Positions 47,033-56,883 of a stretch of 64,000 nucleotides of DNA are shown piece by piece. Location: positions 124,001 to 188,000 of the forward strand of contig JAGYJX010000015.1 of the NCBI GenBank assembly GCA_018401495.1, written 5' to 3'. Within the stretch, counting starts at the first letter, position 1. Each line of letters begins with the position of its first letter. The notes under the pieces are model-generated. The model did no database searches and was not told where the DNA came from. It saw only the letters and a program-made list of their open reading frames with translations. Position numbers and translations under genes: made by a program. This stretch comes from Rhodospirillaceae bacterium. Its GTDB lineage: Bacteria > Pseudomonadota > Alphaproteobacteria > Thalassobaculales > Thalassobaculaceae.

Positions 47033-47837
47033 GAGCCCGCCGATCGTCATCCGCAGCGCCGCCAACGACGAGATCAAGGCGCTGCGCTCGCTCGACTCCA
47101 AGAAGGGCCGGGTCGAGCAGAACGCCTTCCTGTCCGAAGGGCTGCGCCATGTCGTCGAGGCTGTCCGGCGGGGCTGGCGGGTGCGCCGCCTGGTCCTGTC
47201 CGAGAGCGCCGGGACCAGCCCGCTGCTGCGCGAAGCCGTCGAGGGCTGCCGGTCGGGCGGCGGTCGCGTGCTGACGGTGACGGACGAATTGATGACGCGG
47301 ATCGCCCGGCGCGACAACGCCCAGTCCGTGCTCGCCGTCATCGAGCAGCGCTGGGCGGGTCCGGACTTGGTGCGGGCCGAGCCGGGGATCACCTGGCTGG
47401 CGCTCGAGGGGGTTCGAGACCCGGGCAATCTCGGTTCGATCCTGCGCAGCGCCGACGCCTTCGGGGTGGCCGGGGTGCTGCTGGTCGGCAACACCGTCGA
47501 CCCGTACTCGACTGAAGCGGTGAGGGCCTCGATGGGCTCGATCGTCAACGTGCCGCTGATCCGTCTCGATGAGGCGGGCTTCCTCGAGTGGCATCGCGGC
47601 TGGCGCGGCCGGACGGTCGGAACCCATCTTCGGGCCGAGGGGCGCCCCGAGACGCTCGTTCGAGGCCCGGCGACGCTGCTGCTCATGGGAAACGAGCAGA
47701 GCGGGTTGCCGGAAGCGATCGCCGCGACCTGCGACGCGCTCGTCAGAATTCCGATGCGGAAAGGCGCGGACTCGTTGAACCTGGCCGCCGCAACCGCCAT
47801 CATGCTGTACGCGGTGGCGGCTCAGGCCGACGCGTGA
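47025..47837 (+). CDS. SpoU/TrmH-family RNA 2'-O-methyltransferase
   Basis: 270 residues. The N-terminal substrate domain ('NDEIKALRSLDSKKGRVEQN', 'FLSEGLRHVVEAV') is followed by the SPOUT knot: 'LALEGVRDPGNLGSILRSAD', 'LLLMGNEQSGLPEAI', 'VRIPMRKGADSLNLAAATAI'. These are the three SpoU motifs. It methylates ribose in tRNA or rRNA. Start ATG 47025 lies within the previous gene, so the two methyltransferases are probably co-translated. Confidence 0.9.
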   Translation: MPESPPIVIRSAANDEIKALRSLDSKKGRVEQNAFLSEGLRHVVEAVRRGWRVRRLVLSESAGTSPLLREAVEGCRSGGGRVLTVTDELMTRIARRDNAQSVLAVIEQRWAGPDLVRAEPGITWLALEGVRDPGNLGSILRSADAFGVAGVLLVGNTVDPYSTEAVRASMGSIVNVPLIRLDEAGFLEWHRGWRGRTVGTHLRAEGRPETLVRGPATLLLMGNEQSGLPEAIAATCDALVRIPMRKGADSLNLAAATAIMLYAVAAQADA

Positions 47838-47971
47838 CGTCGGTCCCGGGGCGCTGGGGGACGGGACCGGCCGGCAGCTCGGCAGCGCTCGATCTGAGAA
47901 AGGACCGAAGGTCCTGCAAATCCCCCTTTTCGGTGACGGAAACGTCGCGCGAATGACGGGAGGATGGCCGC

Positions 47972-50236
47972 GTGCGGCTTTCGGAGGCTGACGTCGAGGC
48001 CGCGGATGCCGGTGCGCAGCTTCTGCAATTGGCGTGTTGCCTGCAGTCCATGCCGGTTGGCCCGGCAATGGCCGACGCCATCCGGCGCACCTGCCTGAGC
48101 CTGCCGGGTGTCGGCGACGTCGACGTGGAGCTGCTGCCGTCGATGGCGACCAGAGCAGCGACAGAGGTGGCGTGGACTCACCATTACGACATCGGCCCCG
48201 GCCCGGAATCTGCCGGCGTCGTTAGGTTGCGGGTCTCCGACGTTGCCGGCTTTGCCGGCGTCGACCGCCTGCTTCGCGACGCCCTGTTGTTGATCGGCAA
48301 CGGCATCGTCCTGCGCCGGACCCGCGAGCGGCTGGAGGCGGGCAACCTGGGTGGAACGCGGGATCCGGACCAAGCCGCCGACCACGTCGAGAACGCCCGT
48401 CTCGCCGAGATCGTCCGCCGCAGCGTCAACCCGACATACGTGATGGATCTCGACTACCGACTGGTCTGGATGAACCAACCGTTCCTCGACACCTTCGGGT
48501 TGACCTGGGCCGATGCCATCGGCCGGTATCCCAGCGCGCTTCTGTATCCGGATCGAGAGGCGACCGTCCTCATCGAGGAGGTTCGGGCCGCGCTGAGCGA
48601 GCGCGGTGCCTACTTTGGCGAGGTCACCAACCGCGACCGACACGGCGTCGAGCGGGTCTTCGCGCTCCGGATGGATTGCTTCAAGTCCGCAGACGGGCAT
48701 CATCAGGGGTATGTGGCTATTCGCGAGGACGTCACGGAGCGGCGGCGCGCCGAGCGGGCCTTGGCCGAGAGCGAGGCACGGTTCCGGGACCTGACCGAGA
48801 CGGCTTCGGACTGGTTCTGGGAGACCGATGCCGAGCACCGGTTCCTGAAGCTGACGGAGGCTTGGCGGGTGCCGCCTGGCATGGGCCACGAGATCGCGGG
48901 CCGTCGCCGCTGGGACGTCGCCGTCGGCGACCTCCACGGCCCGTCCTGGCAGCGGCACTTCGACGACCTCGACCAGCGGCGCCCGTTCCGCGACTTCCGA
49001 TACACCGTGCAGTGGCCTACCGGCGATATTGCCCACGTCTCGATCAGCGGCCGGCCGGTCTTCGACCACGCCGGAGCCTTCGCTGGTTACCGCGGAACCG
49101 GCCGCGACTTGACCGAGGAGGTGCGGGCACGCGAGACCGTCGACCGACTCATTCGAGCGCTTGATGGTGTCGAGGATCTTGTGGCGCTGTTCGATGCCGA
49201 TGAGCGTCTGGTGTTCGCGAACCGACTGTTCAAGGATCTGCATCCGGCCATCGAGACGATCCTTGTGCCGGGGACAACGATGTCCCGGATCCTGGAGGCG
49301 CTCGCCGAGTGCGGCGTCATCGAGGATCCGGAGCGCGCCATCCCGGCCCGCCTGGAGACGTTCCGCCGACCGACTGGACTGATGGAAATTCGCCGGTTCG
49401 GCCGCTGGTTCCGGACCCGGGACCAGAAGCTCGAGGATGGCGGTACCCTGGTGATCGCCGCCGACGTCACCAACACCAAGGAAGTCGAACTCGAACTGCG
49501 TCAGGCGGTGGATGCCGCGGAAGAGGCCAACGCCGCGAAGTCGGCCTTCCTTGCGAGAATGAGCCATGAACTGCGCACCCCGCTCAACGCCATTTTGGGA
49601 TTGTCGGAAACCTTGATCCTTCTGGAGGCGACGGTGTCGCCGAACAAGCGGCGCGAGTATCTGGGCGATATTTTGCAGGCCGGGCGGATCCTGCTCTCGC
49701 ACATCGACGATATCCTGAACTTCACGCGCCTCGACGCTGGCGGCTTCGAGGTTCACACCCGTCCGCTCGACGCCCGTCGCGCGGTCGCTGAGGCGGTGCG
49801 GCTGATGCGCGTCGTCGCCCGCTCTCGCGCCATCCGTCTGGAGGCTGATCTGCCGCGCGACCTGCCAAGGGCTCTGGCGGATCCACGGTCGGTCAGGCAG
49901 ATCCTGGTCAATCTTCTGAGCAACGCGGTCAAGTTCTCGGGGCACGGCGCCGTTGTTCGGGTTGAAGTGGCGCAGGACAGCGGTCGCCTGCGACTATCGG
50001 TGCTCGATCGGGGTATCGGCATAGCAGTCGACCAGATCGACCGGATCTTCGAGCCGTTTCATCAGGTCGGTAATCCATCGGTTGCGGCTCGCGAAGGCGG
50101 CACCGGTCTGGGGTTGTCGATTGTGCGGGCGCTGGTCGACCGCAACAACGGCTCCATCAGGGTGGACAGTGTGCAGGGTGTGGGCACCACGATCTCGGTA
50201 TGGCTGCCGCTGGCGCCCGATGAGGTGCCTGACTGA
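47972..50236 (+). CDS. multi-PAS sensor histidine kinase
   Basis: 754 residues from GTG 47972 (GGGAGGA before it), with no transmembrane helix, so probably cytoplasmic. After an N-terminal region of unknown fold (1-140) come three PAS domains (about 145-260 'SVNPTYVMDLDYRLVWMNQP', 265-390 'LTETASDWFWETDAEHRFLK', 390-505 'EDLVALFDADERLVFANRLF'). HisKA follows with 'LARMSHELRTPLNAILGLSE' (His near residue 532), then HATPase 'RQILVNLLSNAVKFSGHGAV', 'VLDRGIGIAVDQIDRIFEPF' and 'GGTGLGLSIVRALVDRNNG'. No response regulator gene is adjacent, so it is an orphan. Confidence 0.92.
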   Translation: MRLSEADVEAADAGAQLLQLACCLQSMPVGPAMADAIRRTCLSLPGVGDVDVELLPSMATRAATEVAWTHHYDIGPGPESAGVVRLRVSDVAGFAGVDRLLRDALLLIGNGIVLRRTRERLEAGNLGGTRDPDQAADHVENARLAEIVRRSVNPTYVMDLDYRLVWMNQPFLDTFGLTWADAIGRYPSALLYPDREATVLIEEVRAALSERGAYFGEVTNRDRHGVERVFALRMDCFKSADGHHQGYVAIREDVTERRRAERALAESEARFRDLTETASDWFWETDAEHRFLKLTEAWRVPPGMGHEIAGRRRWDVAVGDLHGPSWQRHFDDLDQRRPFRDFRYTVQWPTGDIAHVSISGRPVFDHAGAFAGYRGTGRDLTEEVRARETVDRLIRALDGVEDLVALFDADERLVFANRLFKDLHPAIETILVPGTTMSRILEALAECGVIEDPERAIPARLETFRRPTGLMEIRRFGRWFRTRDQKLEDGGTLVIAADVTNTKEVELELRQAVDAAEEANAAKSAFLARMSHELRTPLNAILGLSETLILLEATVSPNKRREYLGDILQAGRILLSHIDDILNFTRLDAGGFEVHTRPLDARRAVAEAVRLMRVVARSRAIRLEADLPRDLPRALADPRSVRQILVNLLSNAVKFSGHGAVVRVEVAQDSGRLRLSVLDRGIGIAVDQIDRIFEPFHQVGNPSVAAREGGTGLGLSIVRALVDRNNGSIRVDSVQGVGTTISVWLPLAPDEVPD

Positions 50237-50329
50237 GCGGGTAAAGGCCAGGGCCTTCGCGAACGTGACGGGCGCGCCGTTGGGCTGTATGACCGTCGAC
50301 GTTGAGCCATCCTCCGATCGAGACTCGCC

Positions 50330-51301
50330 ATGTCCCGCCGCCCGCACCCCTCGGAGGCCCGACGCCGCGACCGCTTCCTGGAGCGGGTCGCCGCCGTGTG
50401 GTCCATGCGCCCGGAGGACGCCGCCCGGCGCCTGACCGGCGATCGCCGCTCGAGCCTGCGCCTGAATCCGCTGGCCCGGCGGCCGCTGGAGGACATCCGA
50501 CGCGACGTCGAGGCGCTCACCGAGTTGCAGCCGATCGCCTGGTGCGCCGACGCGTACAACATACTCGGGCACAAGCGCGCCATTACCGACAGCCAGCCGC
50601 ACGCCGACGGCGAGATCTACGTGATGAACGCATCCTCACTGGTACCCGCGCTGGCGCTCGATCCGCGACCGGACCAGGACATTCTGGATGTGTGCGCCGC
50701 CCCCGGTGGCAAGTCGGCGCACATTGCCGCGCTGACCGGCAACAGGGCCCGTCTGCAGGTTAACGACAGCATAAAGTCGCGCCTTAGAAAGCTTCAGGAA
50801 GTTATTGATTTAATGAGTGTTGAAGTGACTTCTCTGTCCGATCATCCCGGTCAGTACCTGGACAAGTTCGTCGAGGCGTCCTTCGATCGCATCCTGCTCG
50901 ATGCCCAATGCTCCGGCGAGGGCATGGTGGATCTGACGCGCTCCGACGCCCTGAGGTTCTGGACCCCCGAGCGTGTCGAGCAGATGAGCCGACTGCAGCA
51001 GCGCATGCTGGTCGCCTCGTTCAAGCGCCTGCGTCCGGGCGGGATCCTCGTGTATTCGACCTGCACGGTGTCGCCGGAGGAGAACGAGGCCCCGGTCGAT
51101 CACCTGTTGCGTCACTACCCCGATGCCGCGGTCGAGCCGATCGCTCTGACGATTCCAGAGACCATACCCGGGCTCGCCCGCTGGGAAGGCCGAGAGTACC
51201 ATCCTGACCTGAGGTTCGCCCTGCGCGTGGTACCGACGCCGTACATGGAGGCGTTCTTCGTGTGCCGCATCCGCAAGATCGGGGAAGGGGCGAGCGCATG
51301 A
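50330..51301 (+). CDS. NOL1/NOP2/Sun-family RNA m5C methyltransferase
   Basis: 323 residues. SAM motif I 'DILDVCAAPGGKSAHIAAL', motif IV 'RILLDAQCSGEGMVDL' and the catalytic cysteine motif 'LVYSTCTVSPEENE' identify the RsmB/RsmF-like family. Motif IV normally reads DAPCSG; here the proline is glutamine. There is no C-terminal PUA domain. The stretch at about 50760-50845 is markedly AT-rich compared with its surroundings. The stop overlaps the rsmI start by ATGA. Confidence 0.88.
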   Translation: MSRRPHPSEARRRDRFLERVAAVWSMRPEDAARRLTGDRRSSLRLNPLARRPLEDIRRDVEALTELQPIAWCADAYNILGHKRAITDSQPHADGEIYVMNASSLVPALALDPRPDQDILDVCAAPGGKSAHIAALTGNRARLQVNDSIKSRLRKLQEVIDLMSVEVTSLSDHPGQYLDKFVEASFDRILLDAQCSGEGMVDLTRSDALRFWTPERVEQMSRLQQRMLVASFKRLRPGGILVYSTCTVSPEENEAPVDHLLRHYPDAAVEPIALTIPETIPGLARWEGREYHPDLRFALRVVPTPYMEAFFVCRIRKIGEGASA

Positions 51302-52005
51302 TCGAGTTGGTGGCGACGCCGATCGGCAACCTCGAAGACCTCAGCCCGCGCGCCCGCTCCGCTTTCGAGGCCGCCGACGTGGTTGCCTGCGAGGACACCC
51401 GCCGCACCGGGCGGCTGCTCTCGGCCGCCGGAATCAAAACCAGGATGGTCGCCTATCACGAGCACAACGAGCGGCCGATGGCGGCGACGCTGGTGCGGTG
51501 GGCGGCCGAGGGCAAGCGCGTCGCGGTTGCCACCGACGGTGGCACGCCGGGTGTGAGCGATCCCGGATTCACGTTGGTGCGGGCGGCGGCGCGGGCCGGT
51601 GTCGCGGTCTCCATGGTACCCGGGCCGGCGGCGTTCGTGATGGCGGCGGTGCTGTCCGGACTGCCGGTCCACGGCATAACCTTCAGAGGCTTCGCACCCA
51701 AGAAGGGCGGGCCGCGCCGCCGGTTCATCGAGATCGACGCGACCTCGCCCCACACCCTGGTGTTCTACGAAAGCCCGTACCGGGTCGCCAAGCTGATCGA
51801 GGACGCCATCGCGGTGCTGGGCGACCGGCCGGCGGCGTTCGCGCGGGAGCTGACCAAGCTGCACGAGGAGGTGGTGCGCGGCCGTCTCTCGGAACTTGCC
51901 GCGGTGCTGGAGGCGCGGGGCGGGCAGCTGGTCGGCGAGTGCTGCCTGGTGATCGCCGGCGCCGAGGTGCCGACGAACTGGTTCGAGGCCGAGGATCAGG
52001 CTTGA
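51298..52005 (+). CDS. rsmI: 16S rRNA C1402 ribose 2'-O-methyltransferase RsmI
   Basis: 235 residues, slightly short of the usual ~280. 'IELVATPIGNLEDLSPRARS', 'DVVACEDTRRTGRLL', 'HEHNE', 'VATDGGTPGVSDPGF' and 'VPGPAAFVMAAVLSGLP' are the tetrapyrrole-methylase-fold motifs of RsmI. 'LVFYESPYRVAKLIED' and 'ARELTKLHEEVVRG' complete the family pattern. The small C-terminal domain is reduced. Coupled to the preceding methyltransferase gene, forming an RNA modification unit. Confidence 0.93.
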   Translation: MIELVATPIGNLEDLSPRARSAFEAADVVACEDTRRTGRLLSAAGIKTRMVAYHEHNERPMAATLVRWAAEGKRVAVATDGGTPGVSDPGFTLVRAAARAGVAVSMVPGPAAFVMAAVLSGLPVHGITFRGFAPKKGGPRRRFIEIDATSPHTLVFYESPYRVAKLIEDAIAVLGDRPAAFARELTKLHEEVVRGRLSELAAVLEARGGQLVGECCLVIAGAEVPTNWFEAEDQA

Positions 52006-52111
52006 GCGGCCGCCGTGGCCAGCAGGGTGCCATCTGATCCGGTATCGCTACGGCTGAGGTGCCGATCCGGGTGTTCCGAAGCGGCCCGCTGCCGCCTAGA
52101 CTGAGATCGCC

Positions 52112-53344
52112 ATGCCCAGTCCACGGTCCTCCGCGGGCGGTTTCGCCGCCCTCGGTGTTCTCGCCCTCTGCTTCGTGATGAACGCCGTCGCCCGAGGGGC
52201 CGGCGAAACCTATGCGGTGTTCCTCCTGCCGATCGGTCAGGAGACCGGCTGGCACCGCGCCGACCTCACGTCGGTGTATTCCCTCTTCATGGCCGCCAAC
52301 GGATTGGCGTCGCCGTTCGTGGGGTTGGCCTTCGACAGGCTCGGTCCCCGAGTGCTGTACGTGCTTGGCCTGGCAGCGCTCGGCGGCGGCTTCATGCTGG
52401 CCGGGTCGATGACGAGTTTGTGGGAATTGTACCTGTGCGTCGGGCTGATCGGAGGCCTCGGGATTGCCTCGCTCGGCATGATCCCGGCATCCGCCTTGAT
52501 CAGCCGATGGTTCGATCGCAACCTCGCCACCGCCATGGCGGTGGCGTCGACGGGGCTCGGCACCGGCACTCTCCTGCTGGTGCCGCTTGCCCAGGTGCTG
52601 ATCGACGGCGTCGGTTGGCGCACCGCCTATGTCTGGCTTGGTGGCATGGTTCTGGCGGTGGCGGTCCCGGTGGCCCTGCTGCCTTGGCACCGCATCGCGC
52701 GCGGTCGGGTCGAGCGTCCCGTCGGCATCGGTGTCGACGATGGACCGCGCCTGCTGCGGGCGGTGCGGGGACGGCCCTTCTGGGCGCTGTTCATGGTGTT
52801 CTTCCTGACGGCGATTGCGGTGTTCTCGGTCAGCCTGCAGTCGGTGGCGTATCTGGTGGAGCAGGGCTTCACACCGCTGGAGGCGGCGGGAGCGTTCGGG
52901 TTCACGGGGGTGCTGTCGATCGTCGGGATGCTGGCCACCGGCGCGGCGGTGGACCGATACGGCAACCGCGTCACCGCCACTGTGACCTACCTCTGCACGT
53001 TGACGGGGGTGGCCGCGTTGTTCGGGATGCAATCGGCGCCGTCGTTCGCCCTCGTCGTGGTGTTCGTGGTGTTCTTCGGCGTCAGCATGGGGGCGCGCGG
53101 TCCGATCGTTTCGACGATCGCCGCCACCCTCTTTGCCGGCCGTGGCCTCGGGACCATCTACGGCACGATCACCACCGGGCAGGGCCTGGGAGCAGCCGTC
53201 GGGTCTTGGGTGGCCGGGTACCTGCACGATCTGACGGGTGGCTACGACACCGGTTTCGTCATGTCGGCGACGTTCGCGATCGCGGCGATCACGCTGTTCT
53301 GGACGGTCCCGGAACTCTCCGCGCGGCGACAGCGGCCAGAGTAG
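52112..53344 (+). CDS. MFS transporter (monocarboxylate/OFA-like)
   Basis: 410 residues with 12 predicted helices. 'YAVFLLPIGQETGWHRADLT', 'SLFMAANGLASPFVGLAFDR' and 'GLGIASLGMIPASALISRWF' resemble the monocarboxylate-porter/OFA branch of MFS. The conserved loop 'FDRLGPRVL' lies between helices 2 and 3, and 'VDRYGNRV' is its counterpart in the second half. Substrate unknown, probably an organic acid. It stands alone; the PAS_5 gene ends 8 bases away on the other strand. Confidence 0.85.
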   Translation: MPSPRSSAGGFAALGVLALCFVMNAVARGAGETYAVFLLPIGQETGWHRADLTSVYSLFMAANGLASPFVGLAFDRLGPRVLYVLGLAALGGGFMLAGSMTSLWELYLCVGLIGGLGIASLGMIPASALISRWFDRNLATAMAVASTGLGTGTLLLVPLAQVLIDGVGWRTAYVWLGGMVLAVAVPVALLPWHRIARGRVERPVGIGVDDGPRLLRAVRGRPFWALFMVFFLTAIAVFSVSLQSVAYLVEQGFTPLEAAGAFGFTGVLSIVGMLATGAAVDRYGNRVTATVTYLCTLTGVAALFGMQSAPSFALVVVFVVFFGVSMGARGPIVSTIAATLFAGRGLGTIYGTITTGQGLGAAVGSWVAGYLHDLTGGYDTGFVMSATFAIAAITLFWTVPELSARRQRPE

Positions 53345-53351
53345 CGTCCCG

Positions 53352-53819
53352 TCACTCGTATTGCGAGATTCCCATCAGCATGTCGACGTGTCTTCGGTTC
53401 GACGCCAGGGGCAGGACCAGGGAACTGAGCGTCCGGTGTGGCTTTCCGACGTCCGCCAGGGTCTCCTGCAGGAGCGTCGGCGTGCCCGACTTCACGATTT
53501 CGGACAGGGCGCGCTGGACCCGCTTCAACTTGGCCGGCTCATAGAGCTCTTGAAACCAGCGCCCGGTACCGTCGCGGTTCCGCATGGTGACGATCTCGGT
53601 GCCGACCAGACGATGGCGGAATTCCGGCCCCTGCGGGCGATGGTGGACCTCCACCAGGTTTATCCACGGCAGCAACCCTGGGAACTCCAGGGGGTCGATG
53701 TCTTGACGTCCCGGCGTGCCGGCCACCCGACGGCGGCACGCCTCCCAATACGAGAGCCCCGCGCGGTGGGCGGAGTGCCGCAGCCGCCGTTCCAGCGAAT
53801 CCATCAGGACCGTGTCCAC
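53352..53819 (-). CDS. PAS_5-family protein
   Basis: 155 residues from GTG 53819; an ATG five codons later is possible. 'YWEACRRRVAGTPGRQDIDP', 'FRHRLVGTEIVTMRNRDGTG' and 'LVLPLASNRRHVDMLMGI' follow the alphaproteobacterial PAS_5 pattern. These are single-domain PAS-like proteins with unknown ligand, often present in many copies per genome. Confidence 0.78.
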   Translation of the reverse strand: MDTVLMDSLERRLRHSAHRAGLSYWEACRRRVAGTPGRQDIDPLEFPGLLPWINLVEVHHRPQGPEFRHRLVGTEIVTMRNRDGTGRWFQELYEPAKLKRVQRALSEIVKSGTPTLLQETLADVGKPHRTLSSLVLPLASNRRHVDMLMGISQYE

Positions 53820-54004
53820 CCTGATCCCTCAACCGCTCCCACCGCATGAATATGCGGGTATGAGAATCAGTCGACAAGAGAAAATTTAACGCCGTCAATC
53901 TCGTATGGCGAGCAATTCAGACCATGCTGGTGGATCGTGTTGATTGCTCCCGCGCAGCAGGGCACGCTCGCTGCCACCCCTTCGAGCCTTCCAGAGGAGC
54001 AGCC

Positions 54005-55460
54005 ATGGCCGACTTAGCCTTTCTGCCCGCGACCGAGCTGGCGACGCGCATTCGTGAGCGGCGGCTCGGGTGCCGCGATCTGCTGGACCACATGCTCGAC
54101 CGCGTCGATCGCTTCAACTCAACGTTGAACGCGATTGTCGTGCTGGATTCAGAACGAGCCCGCGCCAGGGCGGACGCCGCCGACGCCGCGATCGCGCGCG
54201 GTGACATCTGGGGGCCGCTGCACGGCGTGCCGATGACGTTCAAGGAAAGCTACGACATCGAAGGGTTGCCGACGACGTGGGGGCTGCCGGAACTCGCCGG
54301 CAACCTGGCCGAACGCGATTCGACCGTCGTGCGACGGATGCGGGATGCCGGCGCGGTGGTGTTCGGCAAGACCAACGTGCCGGTTCTGCTCGCCGACTGG
54401 CAGAGCTACAACCCGGTCTACGGCACCACCAACAACCCATGGGACGTCACTCGCACGCCGGGCGGCTCGTCGGGCGGCAGCGCCGCCGCGCTGGCCGCCG
54501 GGCTGACCGGCCTGGAGGCTGGATCCGACATCGGAGCGTCGATCCGGAATCCGGCGCATTACTGCGGGGTCTACGGGCACAAGCCGACCTATGGCGTGGT
54601 CCCGCCGCGCGGCCACGCCACGCCGGGCGTGCTGGCACCGGCCGACATCTCCGTGGTTGGTCCGCTCGCTCGCTCCGCCGAGGACCTGGAGGTGGCGCTG
54701 GACGCCGATGGCGGGCGCCGATGGCCACGACGCCGAATGCTGGCGCCTGGAACTGCCGGCGGACGCGCGCACCGAGGCCCGGGACTTCCGGGTGGCGGTG
54801 ATGCTGACCGATCCGAACTGCGCCCAGGATGACACCCTGACCGCCAAGCTGCAGGACACGGTGGACGCGCTCGCCCGGCTGGGCGTGACGGTCTCCGACA
54901 CGGCGCGCCCGGCGATCGACACCACGGAGTCGCATCGACTCTACATCCGGTTGCTGCGGGCGGCGACCTCGGCCCGGCTTTCCGACGGCGATCTCCAGCA
55001 GCAGCGTGACCTGGCAGCCGGGCTGGAGGACGGCGACCACGGCTATGTCGCGATGGTGGCGCGGGCAGTCACCATGGGACACCGCGATTGGCTCCGGGCG
55101 AACGAGCGTCGGACCCATCTCCGGGCCGCCTGGGCGGCGTTCTTCTCGGAGTGGGACCTTCTGCTCTGCCCGACCGCCGCGTCCACCGCGTTTCCGCATC
55201 AGCAGGAAGGACTGCGGCACGAGCGGCGCATCCCGGTGAACGGTCGCCCGGAACCGACGGTGGACCAGTTGTTCTGGGCCGGCCTGTCGTCGCTGGTGTA
55301 TCTGCCGAGCACGGTCGTCCCGGTCGGGTTGGCCAGGGACGGGCTTCCGGCGGGCTTACAGATCGTGGCCGGGCACGGCCGCGACAGGACCGCGCTTGCC
55401 TTTGCCAAGTTAATGGAAAAGGAGATTGGTGGATTTGCGCCGCCGCCAGGCTACGAATGA
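54005..55460 (+). CDS. amidase-signature family enzyme, frame interrupted near 54706
   Basis: About 484 residues after removing one base, which gives 'VALDAMAGADGHDAECWRLE'. The Ser-Ser-Lys triad of the amidase signature is visible: Lys in 'GVPMTFKESYD', the cis-Ser in 'TRTPGGSSGGSAAALAAG' and the nucleophile in 'GSDIGASIRNPAHYCG'. It hydrolyses amides; the substrate is unknown. ATG 54005 follows GAGGAG. It might share a pathway with urea uptake in nitrogen scavenging, but it is 10 kb away from urt. Confidence 0.86.
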
Positions 55461-55551
55461 CTATACATAAGCAGTCCCTTAATCGGATTCCGTCAATCCT
55501 CCCTTAACGACTCGCCGATACGGTGTGATCGGGTGAGGGGCGAGGGTTGGA

Positions 55552-56883
55552 ATGACCACAGCGGGCAAGGTGTCGCCGGACGGTCCGACTGTCCCGGACA
55601 GTCGCTCGGTTGCGACCGCGATCAAGCTCCACGATCGCTACGTCAAGCGACTGCCAGGCGGCCGGCGGGCGCAATTCGCCAATTTGCGGCTCGACGGCAT
55701 CAACCTCAGCGGGCGGCGCCTCGACGAGGCCGACTTCACCGGGAGTTCTTTGGTCGACGCCAAGCTGGACCGTGCGGTCATGTGCTTCGCGACCTTCTTC
55801 GGCGCCGACCTGACCAGGGCACGCCTGGACGGTGCCGACCTGACGCGCGCGGATCTTCGCGGCGCCTGTTTCCGCGGCGCGTCGCTCTCGGGCGCCAATC
55901 TGACCCAGGCCGACATTCGCGAGGCGGTCCTCGCGCGTGCCAGCAGTTCGGGTCTGACCGGATTGGGCGGCTCGACCGGAGCAGCGGATCTTTCTGGAAT
56001 GAGCGCGCACGGGGCCGACTTCACCTCAGCCAGGATCGGCCACTCGTTCGCGGTCCGCGCGGACTTCACCGGCGCCCAGATGAAGGGGGTCGCCTTTCAG
56101 AAGGCCGATCTGCGGACCGCCGTGTTCCGCAACGCCAATCTTGACGGGGCCCAGTTCGTCGGCTGCAAGGCGGCCGAGGCCGATTTCCGAGGGGCGATCC
56201 TCACCAACGTCTTCATCGACGATTCGGACTTCGCCGGTGCCGACCTGACCGGCGCCATCATCGACATCGGGCTTCTCGATCACCCGGCCCTGCACAACGC
56301 CACCAAGCCGATGACGGATCTGGAGGCCGGTCTGGATCTCGGCGTCCTGCTGGCCGAACACAAGGTGTGGGTCGACACCAACGCCGCGTCCGGCAAGCGC
56401 ATCGTCCTGACCGGGCTGATGCTACCGAAAGTTGCGTGGTCGCGCCGAGCCCTGGCGGCGGCGTCGCTGCGCGGCATGGTGCTGTTCGCCAGCGATCTGT
56501 CGGAGGCCTCCATGGCGCTTGTCGACCTGACCGGCAGCGACCTGCGCCAGGCGAACCTCCGCCAGGTCGACATGCGTGGCGCGACTTTGAACGACGGCCA
56601 TTTCAACGAGGCCGACCTGCGCGGCGCGAACCTCGGTCCGCTGTCGCTTGGCGCGCAGACCCGACAGATCGCAGCCAGCGGTGTGGGAGCGTCGCTGGTC
56701 GGTGCCAACCTGGCTGGAGCGATCCTTACCGGGATGAACCTCAGCACCGCGGATCTGCGGCGTGCCGACCTGTCCGGAGCCGACCTGTCCGGAGCGACGC
56801 TGCGTGGCGCCATGCTGGAAGGGGCCCGCCTGCAGGGGGCGACGCTCGCCGGCGCGGACCTCGACGGGGCGCGCGGGCTATGA
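55552..56883 (+). CDS. pentapeptide-repeat protein
   Basis: 443 residues. Two blocks of A(D/N)Lxx repeats (about 45-245 and 295-443) should form right-handed quadrilateral beta-helices, separated by a non-repeat segment ('LDLGVLLAEHKVWVDTNAAS', 'GKRIVLTGLML'). Such proteins act as scaffolds or DNA mimics; this segment type occurs in proteins tied to signalling in alphaproteobacteria. The TGA overlaps the start of the histidine kinase gene (ATGA), which ties the two functionally. Confidence 0.88.
   Translation: MTTAGKVSPDGPTVPDSRSVATAIKLHDRYVKRLPGGRRAQFANLRLDGINLSGRRLDEADFTGSSLVDAKLDRAVMCFATFFGADLTRARLDGADLTRADLRGACFRGASLSGANLTQADIREAVLARASSSGLTGLGGSTGAADLSGMSAHGADFTSARIGHSFAVRADFTGAQMKGVAFQKADLRTAVFRNANLDGAQFVGCKAAEADFRGAILTNVFIDDSDFAGADLTGAIIDIGLLDHPALHNATKPMTDLEAGLDLGVLLAEHKVWVDTNAASGKRIVLTGLMLPKVAWSRRALAAASLRGMVLFASDLSEASMALVDLTGSDLRQANLRQVDMRGATLNDGHFNEADLRGANLGPLSLGAQTRQIAASGVGASLVGANLAGAILTGMNLSTADLRRADLSGADLSGATLRGAMLEGARLQGATLAGADLDGARGL

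Noticed and set aside
45311..47803. 830-codon minus-strand open frame over the PPTase and methyltransferase genes
   Set aside because: The plus strand carries three recognisable genes with motifs; the antisense product has no recognisable domain.
47822..49945. 707-codon minus-strand open frame over the histidine kinase
   Set aside because: The plus-strand PAS-HisKA-HATPase protein is certain, and the antisense frame has no start context or motif.
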